A stretch of DNA of 64,000 nt from Strigamia acuminata (lineage: Eukaryota; Arthropoda; Chilopoda; Geophilomorpha; Linotaeniidae): positions 7,130,001 to 7,194,000 of the forward strand of contig OX442316.1 of the NCBI GenBank assembly GCA_949358305.1. The letters are read 5' to 3'. A program made the position numbers and the translations under genes. The notes under the pieces are model-generated. The model saw nothing but the letters and a program-made list of their open reading frames with translations, had not been told where the DNA came from and did no database searches. Numbering within the stretch: position 1 is the first letter of the stretch; every line of letters begins with the position of its first letter. Shown piece after piece: positions 9,387 through 22,594 of this stretch.

Positions 9387-11296
9387 TCATGTTCGCACTT
9401 GAAAACGACCAGCTTTAGTTACATATTTCACGCCTTTGAATGGTTTGTATCTCTGGAAAAAGAAAACTTAGTTTTAGCATGAATTTTTATCGTTTTTTTA
9501 TAATGTAACTTACTTCACCATACATGTCTAATCGATTAACTTTCAATCCCGAAACTGCCAATTGATTGATTGCAAATTGGAGCTAAATTAAAATTAGATT
9601 AGATTAATATGTAAACTCTATTGGAATTTATAATCACGATCACCGTAATCACTGGGTTTGATTCGGGTTGTGGAACACCGCTTTGCAAGTTCAACTTTAT
9701 TTAAAAGAAAAAAAAATATTATTACATGTTATAATTTACTAAATCGAAGTCATTTACCGTTCCCCAAATTCGTGGCGAACGAGAAACTTCCATCCGGCCG
9801 ACTTCCCAAGTTAAAATTTTATTGACAGGGTCAAACGAGTACTTTCCTTGGGTAACTGAAAGTGTCACATTGAGTACAGATTTTGGCATAGGCACTTCTA
9901 AAATCACACTTTCGACCTGCAATAATTAATTAATTAATTTTGATTTAATTTTTTAATTTTTTATTTTTATTTCTAACATTACCACTTTGCCCATCGTTTG
10001 TTTCGGACCAACTGTGATATCCAATCGTCCACCATCTCGAAAAGAAATGGTATGTCGAACAAATAATGGAATAGCAACAACACTATAATTTAAAATACAT
10101 ACATTAAACGAAATTAAGCGTGTGGTGTAACTTTACTTTTGACTTCCGATGTGATACGACATTAATCGAAAATTCCCATCAGGTGGGACAAACGACAGCA
10201 TTTTCTCAGACTGAAAAAGAAAAAAATATATATTGTTGATCGCATATTTAGTTTAGAATTAATACACATACTTCCCAACGTTTAAATCGAACGCACGGAT
10301 GGAAACTAACATCATCAAATAACCGTGGATTGAGAAAAGACAACGTTAAATCTGGCATACCACTCAGTTTGATACAACAATCGATCTAATATGAAATCAT
10401 TATTAGTCAATATTAGGATTTTTGCGTGCATTGTTTTCATTTGCTCACGTAGCCTTGAATTTCTGCAAAAACTGCAGAGCCAGACTTATCAATAATAGCA
10501 TCAACTTCTTCAATCACGTCAAAATACGCTTCATTATTTGTATATTTAACTCCAGTTCGTCGCCATGGAACATTGGATAATTGACCCGTGGGTAATGTTG
10601 AACTTACACTGTTAAATAATTAGATAATTAGATAATTTGTTAGTTCCTTTCTAATCAAACTAACTTTGATCTTCCAGTCACTGTGTTGGCAATCGTTCGA
10701 AGAATATTCGGCGGTTTAATCAATTCCTTTAAAATGTTTGATTCTGTTGCTAATGGAAAGCCATTGTCGAGCATTTCATCCAAAAGCTTCAACATTTTAA
10801 ACAAATTAAACACTTTTAAATACTTTTACACTCGATTATATACCTCATAAACTACTACATAATGTTCTTTGATTAATGTTTCCGTACATTCAGTGAAGTA
10901 ATCTTCAAAAGTGTCAACTACTCGATGCAGGAATTCAATAACAAATAACGGAGGAACTGAAATTTACAATTTAAAACCATTATTTTTTTGTTTTGTTTGA
11001 AACAGGAACAAGTAGTTTGTACCTTCACTCATACACACAGCAACGAAGAACATTTGGCACCTGTAAATACTTATTAAATAATGATGAGGTGTTGCTATAG
11101 CCGAAGGAATGTCATCAGGTGAGAGTGTTTTCCTTTGCACGTCAAAGAAATAATCGCATACGGATTTATTCACAATACTTTTCCAATGTTTTTCCATAAA
11201 AACGTCCCTAAAAATAAATAAAAATTACCAACATTATAACATTTTACCGTCAAATATTTACCCCGACGAATTTATAATGAATAAGCTGTGAATCAT
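9387..11296 (-). CDS. AP3M1: AP-3 adaptor complex subunit mu
   Basis: A multi-exon minus-strand gene of about 415 aa starting MIHSLFIINSSGDVFMEKHW and ending KGVKYVTKAGRFQVRT. The N-terminal longin-like domain (CDYFF, TPHHYLISIYR, FFVAVCMSE) is followed by a linker (NIPWRRTGVKYTNNEAYFDV-type region) and the mu homology domain. That domain includes ELSGMPDL-type sequence, FHPCVRFKRWE, a GPKQTMGK motif and LNVTLSVTQGKYSFDP. AP-3 mu binds tyrosine-based YxxPhi sorting signals and directs cargo from endosomes to lysosome-related organelles and synaptic vesicles. Exons are short with introns of about 50-100 bp. Its ATG lies 500 bp from that of the divergent glutamate receptor gene. Confidence 0.96.
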
Positions 11297-11796
11297 TTTC
11301 TATTTTCCTCTAAATCTACGGAAATGTAAAGATAAGGACGACTAGTTACAAGGAGAACCAAGGCCTATATAAAACAGTACACGTAAACAAAACAAAATAC
11401 AAAGATTACAAATTTAGCCACTAGGTGGCAAGCTATGTGCATGTCTATCGATGATAGATGAAGATCGATATTTTTTTTCTTGGCCATCAAAATAAAATGT
11501 TTTTATATTCTAATTCAATAAAGCAGTATTTAATTCATTTAAAAACAGAAAATTAGAAAAGTATCGTAATTTCAAATATTGCTAATGCAATTATTAAAAC
11601 AGATTGTATACCTTACATTTATATTTTACTGTATTTACTACCGTACAATGTCACGGTAAGAGAGGAATGCGGATATTGATTAGGTTTATTTCGTTCCTAA
11701 CATGTCATTTTACCATTTAGACGGGCCTGGTAAATGAATAAAGGTGAATGAACTCCATCTTCAGCATCCAGCATCCCGTTGCATCTTCAATATACG

Positions 11797-14700
11797 ATGC
11801 ATTGCGGCAAAGCTTCTTTCTGTTGGCTAAAACAAGTGAAGGAATTTGTAATAATTCTCTTTTTCTACTATAGCATTTTTTATACGTTAACAGCAGTAAA
11901 AATCACTCCGTCAAAGCCACTTAATATTAAAATCGGTAAGTGCGTGTGCGTTTAAATACGGCTTATTTTCTCTTTGTTTTTTTTTCTCTAACATGATTCC
12001 ACAATTTAATTCCAACAATTTTCCTAGGAATTATTTTTACTGACGATCAAAAAGACAGTAACACAGAACATGCATTTAAATATGCAATCCATCGAATTAA
12101 CAGAGACAAAATTCTGTTACCAAACGTTACTCTTCTTTATGAAGTGCAATACATAACGACAGATGATACTTTTCATACAACAAAAAAGGGTAATACGTCT
12201 AAATTAATCTTAATATTAGAAGGTTCTAATTGTTTTTTTGTTCATCTTATAGCGTGCAAATTAATCCGCAGTGGATTAGTTGCTCTGTTTGGTCCTTCAA
12301 ATCCTTTGTTAGCTTCGCACATACAGTCAGTTTGTAATGCTTTAGATATTCCCCACATTGAAGCTAGGCTCGATATGAAAGTCAACGACAGGGAATTTTC
12401 TATAAATTTATATCCAAGTTATGAACTTTTAGGACAAGCTTACCAAGATGTGATTAATTATTTGAATTGGAGAAAGCTTGCTCTGATATACGAGGATGAT
12501 TTTGGTAACCAAACAAACCGTGAAATGTATTTTTCAATTTTTTTTATATTTTAATTTTTTTTAATAGGATTTATTAAGATGCAGCATTTACTCCGCGCTT
12601 CATATAACATCGACGTATTGATTCGCCATGCAACTCCTTCCACATACAGAACGGTGTTGAAAACAATACGTGGGAAAGGATATAACAACATTTTTGTAGA
12701 CACTCATAAAGAAAATATGGACTTATTTCTTCGAACGGTATATTTCATTAAGTATTAATAAATTTTGATTTTAATTTCTTTTTTCAATCAATTAATTAGA
12801 TATTGCAACTCCAAATGAACGACTATAGTTATCACTATTTCTTTACTAGTTTTGTGAGTATTGGTGATGGCTGATTTTAATTTTTTTTTAAATAATTATT
12901 TTCAACAGGATGCTGATACTTTTGATTTGGAAGATTTTAAATACAATTTTGTAAACATGACTGCATTCCGTATTGTAGACTTCGAACACCCTTTAGTGCG
13001 CCAAATATTAGGAGATATGGAAAAATTTCAACCAAAAGGACACGAGATTGTTAATAAAATGAACGTCATAGAAGTATGTGCGCCAACTAGCGCCAATTCT
13101 CACCATTCTGCTCAATTTCACTCTTTTATAGACCGAACCCGCCCTCATATATGATGCCGTCCATGTTTTTGCTCGAGGTCTTCATAATCTTGAACAGGGC
13201 TCCACACTAAGAATAGCAAACGTCACGTGCGAAGATGAGATCCAATGGAATGACGGAATAAGTCTTTATAATTACATCAACGCGGTTGAATTCCACGGAC
13301 TAACGGGGAAAATCCAATTCAAGGAAGGAAAGCGAACAAATTTTAAACTGGACGTGATCAAATTGAAACAGAACGCCATTGACAAGGTGCTTTAATCCAT
13401 TTCAAATGTGACGAAATGAATTAATTTCTAATACGATGCACAGGTCGGAGAGTGGACACCCAGTGGTGGTATAAATGTAACTGAACCAGGTGCGTTTTAC
13501 GATGGCAGTGTCCCTAACGTAACACTCATCGTTACTACTATTGAAGTACGACAATACAGTCATACGATGAAAACACTAAAAACAAATGAAAATGCTAAAC
13601 TTCTCATAATTTCAGGAAATCCCCTACGTAATGGTGAAGAAAGACAACATCACCGGCAACGAGAGGTTCGACGGATTCTGCATCGACCTTTTAAAAGTGA
13701 TATCTTCAATAGTTGGTTTTAAGTATCGCATCGAGTTAGTACCGGACGGCAAATATGGCGCTCCCGATAAAGAAACGGGAGAATGGAGCGGGATAGTTCG
13801 CCAACTGCTAGATAAAGTAGAATTTTAGACATTTTAATATATGTTTAACATTAATATTATTATTTTTTGAATTGTTTTAGAGGGCAGATCTCTCCGTTGC
13901 AGCATTAACGATAAATTACGCTCGCGAAAGTGTCATTGATTTTTCCAAACCATTTCTGAATTTAGGAATAGGAATTCTTTTCAAAGTATGTTAATTGTAT
14001 TAAATCGTATTAAATTTAATTGGTGGTTTTGAATTTAAGGCACCCACTGGTCAACCTATGCAATTATTCTCGTTCATGAACCCCTTGGCGATCGAGATCT
14101 GGCTTTACGTCTTGTGCGCTTATTTGCTGGTCAGCCTTACCATGTTCATAGTGGCTCGTTTCAGCCCTTACGAGTGGAACAATCCACATCCATGTTTAAG
14201 TGAACCCGATTACTTCGAAAACAACTTCAGTATTTCCAATAGTTTCTGGTTCACCATTGGCACTCTCATGCAGCAGGGCTCGGATCTTAATCCAAAGGTG
14301 AATTGTTGAATGTCGAAATGTCGTTCAAAGTAATTGAAATTTGGTTTTTATTTAGGCTACTTCTACGAGAATAGTTGGAGGGATATGGTGGTTTTTTACT
14401 CTCATCATCATCTCGTCTTACACAGCCAATTTGGCAGCGTTTCTCACTGTGGAACGCATGATATCCCCTATTGAAAATGCTGATGATTTAGTGGAACAGA
14501 ACGAAATTGCCTACGGAACCCTTGAACAAGGGTCAACTATGACTTTCTTTCGGGTTGAGTATTGCATTTTGTCATTAATTAATACTTATCAAACGAAATT
14601 TGGTCGTTTGCATTAGAGTTTTTGCACCTTTTTGATGGACTTTTGTACTATGGTCAATGAAATGATAATATTGGTTAATGACTGGTTTATAGTTCCAGGT

Positions 14701-15658
14701 TCCTGATAAAATATTTTATCAGAAATCTTGAAATTAAAAACGTTTTCAAAAAATCGATTTCAATATTTTGAGTTTTGATGAAAATTGAAATAAATATTTC
14801 GTATGAATAAAACTGATTTAATTATTGTTGCAGGAATCTAAAATGGATACGTATCAAAAAATGTGGAGGTATATGGAGAGTCGAAAACCATCTGTTTTCG
14901 TATCCAGTTACGAAGAAGGAATTAAAAAAGTTTTAGATGGGAACTATGCCTTTCTGATGGAATCAACAACCATCGACTATTTTGTTCAACGTAATTGTAA
15001 TTTGACAAAAATAGGAGGAACCCTTGACTCCAAAGGATTCGGCATCGCTACACCAATAGGTAAACAATTTTAAAAAATATATATATAAAATAAATTTCTT
15101 ATTATGCATTGGAATTTCAGGATCTCCATGGCGGGATAAAATTTCACTAGCCATTTTAGACCTGCAAGAAAAGGGAACGGTGCAAATGCTCTACAACAAG
15201 TGGTGGAAAAACACCGGCGAAACTTGTCATCGAGAAGAAAAATCGAAGGAGTCCAAAGCGAGTGCTTTAGGACTTAATAACATTGGAGGAGTTTTTGTTG
15301 TCTTGCTTAGCGGTTTAGCGTTGGCGATCGTTATTGCAATTCTTGAGTTTTGTTGGAATTCTAAGAAAAATGCTCAAACAGATCGAGTATGCAAACATGC
15401 ATTGCAATCATTTACGATGGAATTAATTGATATTTTATATTGTAGCAATCGCTGTGCTCGGAAATGGCCGAAGAGTTAAGATTTGCATTGCAGTGTCGAG
15501 GATCCAAGCAGAGACCGGCTTTGCGAAGACAGTGTTCACGCTGTGTACCAGGAACAACGTACGTACCAGCAGCGATGGAAGTACCTCATGAAAATGGGAT
15601 AATGCAAATGATAAATAAGTCTTCCTCAGCAATGCACTTTGAAAGTTGCGACTCGTGA
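11797..15658 (+). CDS. GRIK: Kainate-type ionotropic glutamate receptor
   Basis: A multi-exon gene encoding a complete receptor. It has a hydrophobic N-terminal leader, an amino-terminal domain ([45 protein letters not shown]), a ligand-binding S1 half ([38 protein letters not shown]), M1-M3 with the pore loop, an S2 half ([27 protein letters not shown]) and M4 followed by a Cys-rich tail. The glutamate-anchoring Arg (NYARES) and the S2 Glu (LMES) are present. The pore has the [15 protein letters not shown] gate and a genomically encoded Gln at the Q/R site (TLMQQGSD), predicting a calcium-permeable, unedited channel. It acts at synaptic or extrasynaptic membranes. Starting at 11797 gives a leader; an upstream exon cannot be excluded. 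The cytoplasmic tail after M4 is short and rich in Arg/Cys. Confidence 0.93.
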
Positions 15659-16923
15659 GATTGCTCAACGTTTGTACTGTTAAATGAGTCCCAAATTATT
15701 GTAGTTTCTAATTTATTTATTATACAAGTACACAGGAACCGAAAAACGGAACATTGTTATAACATAGAGATCTGTATACAATACACACTTTCCTCAATCA
15801 ATATTATGAATTGTAGGCATTTATGTGCTCGTATCGAATTAAGATTCACTGTATACAGTAGAATTTTACAAGTTTTATGTATACCGAATGTAAAATAATT
15901 TCAATAACAAATACATTGTTGAAAATAATTGCAGTAACTTTGTGAAAAGCTATAAAAATGACATATGGCCTCACAATTTCCAGGTATGTCGCAGTTTTCC
16001 GGAATTTCGTCTATGTCGTCTGCATTTCCCGCATGCAAAATAAGAAATGATTGTATATTGTAATACAAAAAAGCATCAATATTTTTTGAGAAAAGTTGTG
16101 TTTAGAAGAAGTAAATCTTTGTCTAAAAGACCCAAAAATTAAACCTTTTAACACGTTTGATTCTACTTTTAGAATGCAGTTTTGTGCGGTTATCTGGTCA
16201 AAGAAAGCAAAATGCAGAGTTACTTCTTCCGTGAATTACAAGCAGTAAAATTAATTAAAAGCTTACAATTAAGCGCAAAAATGTGCACAAAGTTAAGAAT
16301 AATTACAACATAGACTAGAATTAAAGTCATTACTTCAAACAGACAAAAGACATTCAGTAGTTTTATATCCCAATTCAGTTATCATCCGGTAATTGAATAA
16401 GAATAATAGACTTTTATTACTATCGCAGTTAATTTAATATTGCTTTGTCTTTAAATGGATATTATTAAAAGAATGAATAGTTTACTGTTTCAAAATGACT
16501 TTATTGGTGTTTTAACACTCTTTTTGCGCTGCCCCTATGCTTTGCTGCACAACCTTGGCTATCTCTAATGCACGATAACATTTTTTAATCAAATCAAGAT
16601 AGATGGATCGTTTTTAATTAAACTTAGTTACAAAAACATATTTAAGTTTTCAAATACATACGCTAACAATATTATTACTCCAAAATTAAATAAGCGCAGC
16701 TCTTATAGGCTTTTCTAATTGAGTGAATGATTTAAACGCCGCTCACTTAAAAACTTCAAACGGAAAAAAATAAAATTAAAAATTGTAACTAAATTCTCTA
16801 TATAATCAAAGTTGAAAGTGCAGCTGCCCAGCCTTCTGTGGACTGATAATTGTCTATCAACACTTGCAAAATCAACAGAGGGTGGCGTGAAGCAATGAAG
16901 CGATCACACAACACTTCGTCATA
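15659..16923. other. 3' UTR and intergenic sequence, nothing else recognised
   Basis: AT-rich sequence between the receptor stop codon and the ABC-like gene. It contains several AATAAA-type signals but no ORF, RNA gene or repeat that I can support. Confidence 0.5.
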
Positions 16924-19900
16924 ATGAATACTGAAGAAGTTTACTTGCTAAATACAACCAAATCCGGAAATTATGGAACTAGACAGAACACTTTTACATC
17001 ATCTTTCCAAGATACTAACTCGGATCACATGATTCAATCTGTAGACCTTTCGCAGTAAGCTTTCATATCTATGTTTAATTGCGTTACTGATTTTATTTTT
17101 AAATAACAGTCACAGGCCATCTATTCATGTAACTGACCCATGTACGAGTTCGAATTGGCCTCGTTCTCAAAGCCTAATGGCATTGGTAATACACCAACAA
17201 GATCACATGTATTAAAATATTATTTAGTAATTTTTTTTTTTAGATTCTTCACATGAATACATTTGCTTGGTTTGTGATGATAGTAGGAATTTTAAGTTCC
17301 ATTATTCATGGCACAATTTGGCCTATATTTGTGTATTTATTGGGTCAAATTATTGACAGATTGTTTTTTGAAGAAGCACTTTTAAATTTAAGCAGTGAAA
17401 ATAATCCAATTTTAAGCCAGATAAATTTAACTGCAAATGTTACGAACTCATCAGAATCATTTTCAAACGGAAGCAATCTCATGAAAGAGTTTCATCAACT
17501 ACAAACTATGACGAATTTAATTATCTCATTAGTGGCTTTAACAGGAATTACATTTTTGTCATCTTATTTACAGGTTTTAGTTATTGGTACTTACTGTTTT
17601 ACATTTTAAACATTAAACTATTATTCCTAGTCATTGTGTTGGCAGTTTAGTTTTGAGAGACAAGTGTATACGTTGCATCAAGACTTATTTTATCAATTGC
17701 TGCGACAAGACGTCAACTGGTTATGGCGAGTTCAAAAACACGGATTACCGAATTTACTCGAGTAAGCTTTAATAACAATAATAAACTGCTCAGGGGTTTG
17801 ATGTATATTTTTTAAATAGGCAACTTGAATGCATTCGCAGTGGAATTAGTCTTCATTTAGGCTATCTCGTTGAATACTCATCTACGTGCATCGCAGCCCT
17901 TATTATTGGTTTCTACGTAGAATGGAGATTGATGTGCATTGTTTTGTGTGTGCCTGTTTTGATAATGGTATTCTCCAGTATAATTGGTCATGTAAGAAAA
18001 TCGTAAAAGCATATTTATTTGTAATTATAGTAAACCTTCTTTTCATTCTAGTGTTTACAAACAAATCTTAATAAATCCATCGAGTTATTGGCATTAAGCA
18101 AAAACAAAATTGTCGATGCCATTGGGCGTATTCGTGGCATTGCATCGTGGATGGGACAGAAAACAGAATTAGTAAAGTATGGTATACAATAAGTCATTTA
18201 TTGCGCAAGACATAATTATTATTAATTATTATTATGGTATCTATAGTTACAAAATGACCTTGCAGTTGTTACTGCAAACAGAAAAATCCGTCATTTTTTA
18301 TACGTCTTTAAATATCGGAATTGTAATTTTCATCTTTTATGCATCGTTTGCATTGTTCACTTGGTATGGAGCGTATTTAAAGACAGCAGACTTGGAACAA
18401 TTAAATAATCTTCATAATGTGAGAGATGTGTATGTGGTATGTGGGACAATTCGATTTTTTTCAATAAACACCATCTAATTGTGTGAAATGAACTTGCAGG
18501 TTATTTTTTCAGCTCTTACAGTAATTTTTTCAGTATCATACATTGCACCTCGCATCGAGGCTATAGCTGAAGCGGATAAAGCATGCTCTAGTATTTTTCC
18601 CATTATAAAGAAGGTTAACTATTAATTAAAACTTTATTTATCAAGTGTTTAGCTGTTTAATTATTACTTTTAGGTACCGGTTATTGATTCTTATTCATCT
18701 AAAGGCAAAGCAATGCGTAATTTTAAAGGAAATGTTCAATTTGTTAATGTTAGTTTCTCTAGTCCCAGTCAAAAGGTTTGTAATAATAATTTCTTACGTT
18801 AATTGTGTATTAAATTCATTCTTTGCTGGCTTTAATAGACAGGATTTGGGTATATCCATCATGCAGACTTTCAATTAAAATCCAACACAGTTACTGCAAT
18901 TATTGCATCAGAATATTACAACACATCGTTGCTGAAGTTTTTACTTTTTCGTCTGTACGATCCTTTGGAGGGTCAAGTAAATTAATGCAAGTAGTTGGTT
19001 TGCAATTTAGATGCGTATAAATTTTTGTTGTTTGAAATAAATTTCAGATATATTTTGACGAACACAACTTAAAAAGTGTAAATGTCCATTGGCTTAGAGG
19101 AGAAATTGGAATAATAGAAGAAACTCCATTATTTCTATCCGATTTGCTAATAGATAATATTCTTGGCGGACTCGATTCAATTCAGTTTGATGATATCGTA
19201 AAGGCAGCAAAAGCAACATTTGCTCACGATTTAATTCTCTCTTTACCTCAAGTGAATCAGTAAAAGTAAACAACAAAAAAATCAAGTTGTATTTGACAAA
19301 CTTCTATTTGACACAGGGTTATGCGACTGCGATGAATAATTCCTCGCTGTTACCCGAGGAAAAACAAATTATTTCAATGGTGAGAATAATGTTACAAAAC
19401 CCGAAGATTGTCATCTTAGAAGAGCTTGAAAAATATGAAAATGAAGATCGGTTTGAAGCGGCTGTTAATACCGTAAGAAAACTCCTTATTAAAAATTATC
19501 AGACAAATCATTTTATTTGTTTTAGGTTGGTTTCGGAAGAACTGTTCTTATATTCAGTAAACGTGTATCGACTTTAAAAAAAGCGGATCACGTGTTAATG
19601 TTTCAGGACGGATGGATAGTAGCTGATGGTTCGTACGACGAAATTTGTCAAAATACAAATTTGGATAAATCTAAGAACATCAACGGCTGTGTAACAACAA
19701 AAAATAATGAAGGTCAGTGGTAAGAGAGTCCAATAATTGTGATCTTACAATACATTTCTTTTAGACGACCTTCTACAGCGAACAACTTCTTGCGTCAAAC
19801 AACTCTCCTTAGGAATTTCGAGTAACGATCATGTTGAATCTGTAAGTATTGATTGTTTTTAAAATTATCATCACCGAAAATTATTCATTTTTATTAACAA

Positions 19901-22301
19901 GATGGATTTCCGTTATGTCTGTAAATTCTTACGGTACTGTCAATCTGAAACAGTATATTTTTTCGTTGGGATTATTTTTGCATTATTATTTGGACTGTGC
20001 GGACCAACATACGCTTTTTTACTTTCAAGGATATTTTATGTAAGATGAAATTTAAAAAGAGATTTTTCCAAGTGAATTAATCTGACACATATTATTTCAG
20101 TCATATTTAAGTGATGCTGATACTTTTATGCAGCGCACAATTGAAGTGACTGTTGGCTTTTTGGTGTTGGCTTTGCTCTCTGGATTATTTTATCATCTAA
20201 GAGTAGTTCCATCAAATTTATCAAAAATTTGAGAAATAGTCGTGAGCAATGCAGAGAAACTCAAATATTGCAGGAAAGCTCTTACTATTTCTCAAATCGA
20301 CGATAATAAAACAAAGCAACATTAAATTTAAATCGTATTAATTATTGTCAAAACAATCCTTGTAGCATTATTTATTTGATATAACTGGTGCAAGAGCTTT
20401 ACTCAAATTAAAAACCAATGTATTTGCCTCAATTCTACATCAACCACCTGCATGGTTTGAGAGTGATCGCAGCCATCAATCAAACACACTTTCTTCCATA
20501 CTCTCAGACACTGCCTTATCATCCGTAAGCGCACAATTTTTGTGTTGTTGAAACCAATTTAATTTGAATTAATTAATCCAGATTGTAGATAAAGGAGTGG
20601 GACCATTTCTGTCATCTTTTGTTACTACTATTTGTGGTGTTGTATTGGCGGCTGTCTATTGCTGGCCATTAACGATCGTCATTATGTTCGGATTATTTAC
20701 ATCTATTTTGTTAGCACTGTTGTCTGTTTCAAGTATTTGGAAAAAAACAACCGAGTTTCATAAATACATGAATGAAGCCATGCAGGTATCAATTTCATAA
20801 TGATGGAATTCTCGTTAGAAATGTTTGATTAATGTCGTGTTTACAAGGTTGTGTGTGAAGCCATCAACCACTTATGGTCGATTCAAATGCTGGGTTTAGA
20901 AAACAAGACGTTGGAATCGTTTGTGGAGAAATTAACTATTCCTTACTTGCAAGTAGTAAATTTAACTTCTGCCTATTCCAAAATTTTATATTCCATATTA
21001 AATTTCAGTATGTACAAAAAACAAATTTATATATATTCCTTGGTATTTGCCCTGCATCAATCAGCCGTCTATTTTATGTACCTTGTAATATTTATGATTG
21101 GAAATCATTTAATTAAACAGTGGTTTTATTTACCATCTCAAATTTTCAGGTATGTGGTATACCGGTAGTATAATTTCTATCTAATATTATATTGTGAACA
21201 TTTAAGCTATTTCATTTCAGTTGTTTTCTGTTCTTAACTGTGTGCGGCGTGTCTCTTGCACAATTGACTAATCAGTGGAGAGTTTGGAAACATATTAGTA
21301 GAGCCGTGTATCAACTTTTCCAATTTATTGATGATCAACCGGATCCGAATTGTACAAAACACAAAAATGACCTGCAACCAGTAAGCGTTACAGCTTATTA
21401 CCGCAATATTGTAGCTTAATTTGTTCTTGCGTAGGAAATCACTGGAAGAATATCTTTTGAAAATGTTTCCCTGAAGAATAATTCTGCAAAATCTTTGTTG
21501 CGGGAAGTTTCATTCACTGTAGAAGCGGGTCAGTTTGCAGCTTTGGTGGGAAAACATTCAGGAAATGCAATTTTTAATCTGCTGGTTCGATTTAATGAAC
21601 CCAGTCTTGGCCAAGTGGTAATTTAAAATAGCAAAAATGATTGTGTACATGGTTTTATGAGGATAATTTTATTCTTTTAGATGTTGGATGATGTCAATAT
21701 TGCTACGATGTCTATAGCTCATTTGAGAAAAAATTGCAATTTTGTGTGCAAACCTTTGATTACTCCAGGAACACTATATGATAATATGGTTTATGGATTA
21801 GATGAACATCTAAATCCTAAAGATGTAGAAGTTGCAGCCCAGAAAAGTGGAGTAACGAAATTTTTATGGAGTTTGCCAGAGGTAAATAAATGAATTTTTG
21901 ACCTCATTTCTCACTAAGTGTCATTTGCCGCTTTGATTAATGGTTTTGGTTACATTTTTAGGGCTGGAATACAGTTTTAAGAAATGACGAAAAAATAAAT
22001 TTAAAATTAAGCGATCAATTTCGAGTTGCAATTGCTCGTTGTTACCTTAGAAATCCCAGGATTGTTTTGATTGATGATTTGTTTGATGAGTTATCTGAGA
22101 AAGATGTACACGTAAGATTACGATTAATCATTCATAACACACGATATTTTGATAGAAAAAAATTATTTTATGCAGGATATAATCATGCTTTTGCAATCTT
22201 TCTGTAAAACTCGTACCTGTATCATTTTGACTTCAAATGAACTCATCTTACGTCATGTTAGTAATATTATTTCATTGAATGGAGATTTGAGAACTAAATG
22301 A
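16924..22301 (+). CDS. ABCB-like full transporter with degenerate ATPase sites
   Basis: About 20-25 exons with canonical borders encode a TMD-NBD-TMD-NBD protein of roughly 1,150 aa. TMD1 begins at LHMNTFAWFVMIVGILSSII, has a first extracellular loop with several N-glycosylation sequons (NLT, NVT, NSS, NGS) as in ABCB1, and retains RQDVNWLW and FALFTWYGAYL. Both nucleotide-binding domains are recognisable by flanking motifs (RLYDPLEGQ, DNILGG, NPKIVIL in NBD1; VRFNEPSLGQV, DNMVYGLDE, NPRIVLIDD in NBD2) but have lost the catalytic residues. Walker A is ASEYYNTSL and GKHSGNAI, with no GxxGxGK(S/T). The Q-loop Gln is replaced in both. The signature LSGGQ is SLLPEEK and LKLSDQ. Walker B ends in EE and DD. 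The switch His is absent (FSKRVSTL, LTSNELIL). The frame is intact throughout, arguing for a maintained non-ATPase protein rather than a pseudogene. The substrate is unknown. The closest known relatives are P-glycoprotein-type exporters of the plasma membrane. Confidence 0.85.
20227..20297 (+). repeat. Intronic hairpin with perfect 14-bp stem
   Basis: Inside a 160-bp intron of the ABC-like gene, ATTTGAGAAATAGT is mirrored by ACTATTTCTCAAAT. A further GAGC/GCTC pairing follows after a small internal loop, giving a 71-nt stem-loop. It could be a tiny MITE remnant, a structured intron or a miRNA-like precursor. Nothing in the primary sequence decides between these. Confidence 0.4.
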
Positions 22302-22357
22302 ACTATTTGTTGGTTCAAATCAAGCATTGTGGAGTTTTTATTTAAATTAAATTATTT

Positions 22358-22594
22358 TTAATCAAGTTTTAGCAAATTATACACAATGTAAAATATATCT
22401 GATAATATTTTATAAGCTGGAACAATCAAAAAAGTCAAGCTGAATAAGTACATCAAATAAGACCAATTTGAATCCGTGTTTTGTATCACACTTTTCAATG
22501 CTTCGTTCAATGTGACGGCAAATTGAGGCGAACTTATGACAACCACTCCAAAACCTAAAGCCGCGAAGATAACGACAATCAATTTTTTATACAT
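22358..22594 (-). CDS. Small two-pass membrane protein (78 aa), unknown family
   Basis: A single coding exon of 78 aa. It starts MYKKLIVVIFAALGFGVVV (hydrophobic segment 1), has a polar middle (LNEALKSVIQNTDSNW) and a second hydrophobic segment (YLFSLTFLIVPAYKILSDIF), and ends in LLKLD. A 63-bp intron with good sites (CACAC|gtaagt ... attccag|ACAC, 22671-22609) lies in the 5' UTR just upstream of the ATG, which supports a real transcript. The topology resembles small ER subunits such as PIGY, but I cannot claim homology. It is divergent from MED23 (523 bp between ATGs) and convergent with the ABC-like gene (56 bp between stops). Confidence 0.65.
   Translation of the reverse strand: MYKKLIVVIFAALGFGVVVISSPQFAVTLNEALKSVIQNTDSNWSYLMYLFSLTFLIVPAYKILSDIFYIVYNLLKLD

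Noticed and set aside
16924-22301. Calling the ABC-like gene a pseudogene
   Set aside because: All motif losses are substitutions within open exons with canonical borders; no stop or frameshift was found in the exons I joined.
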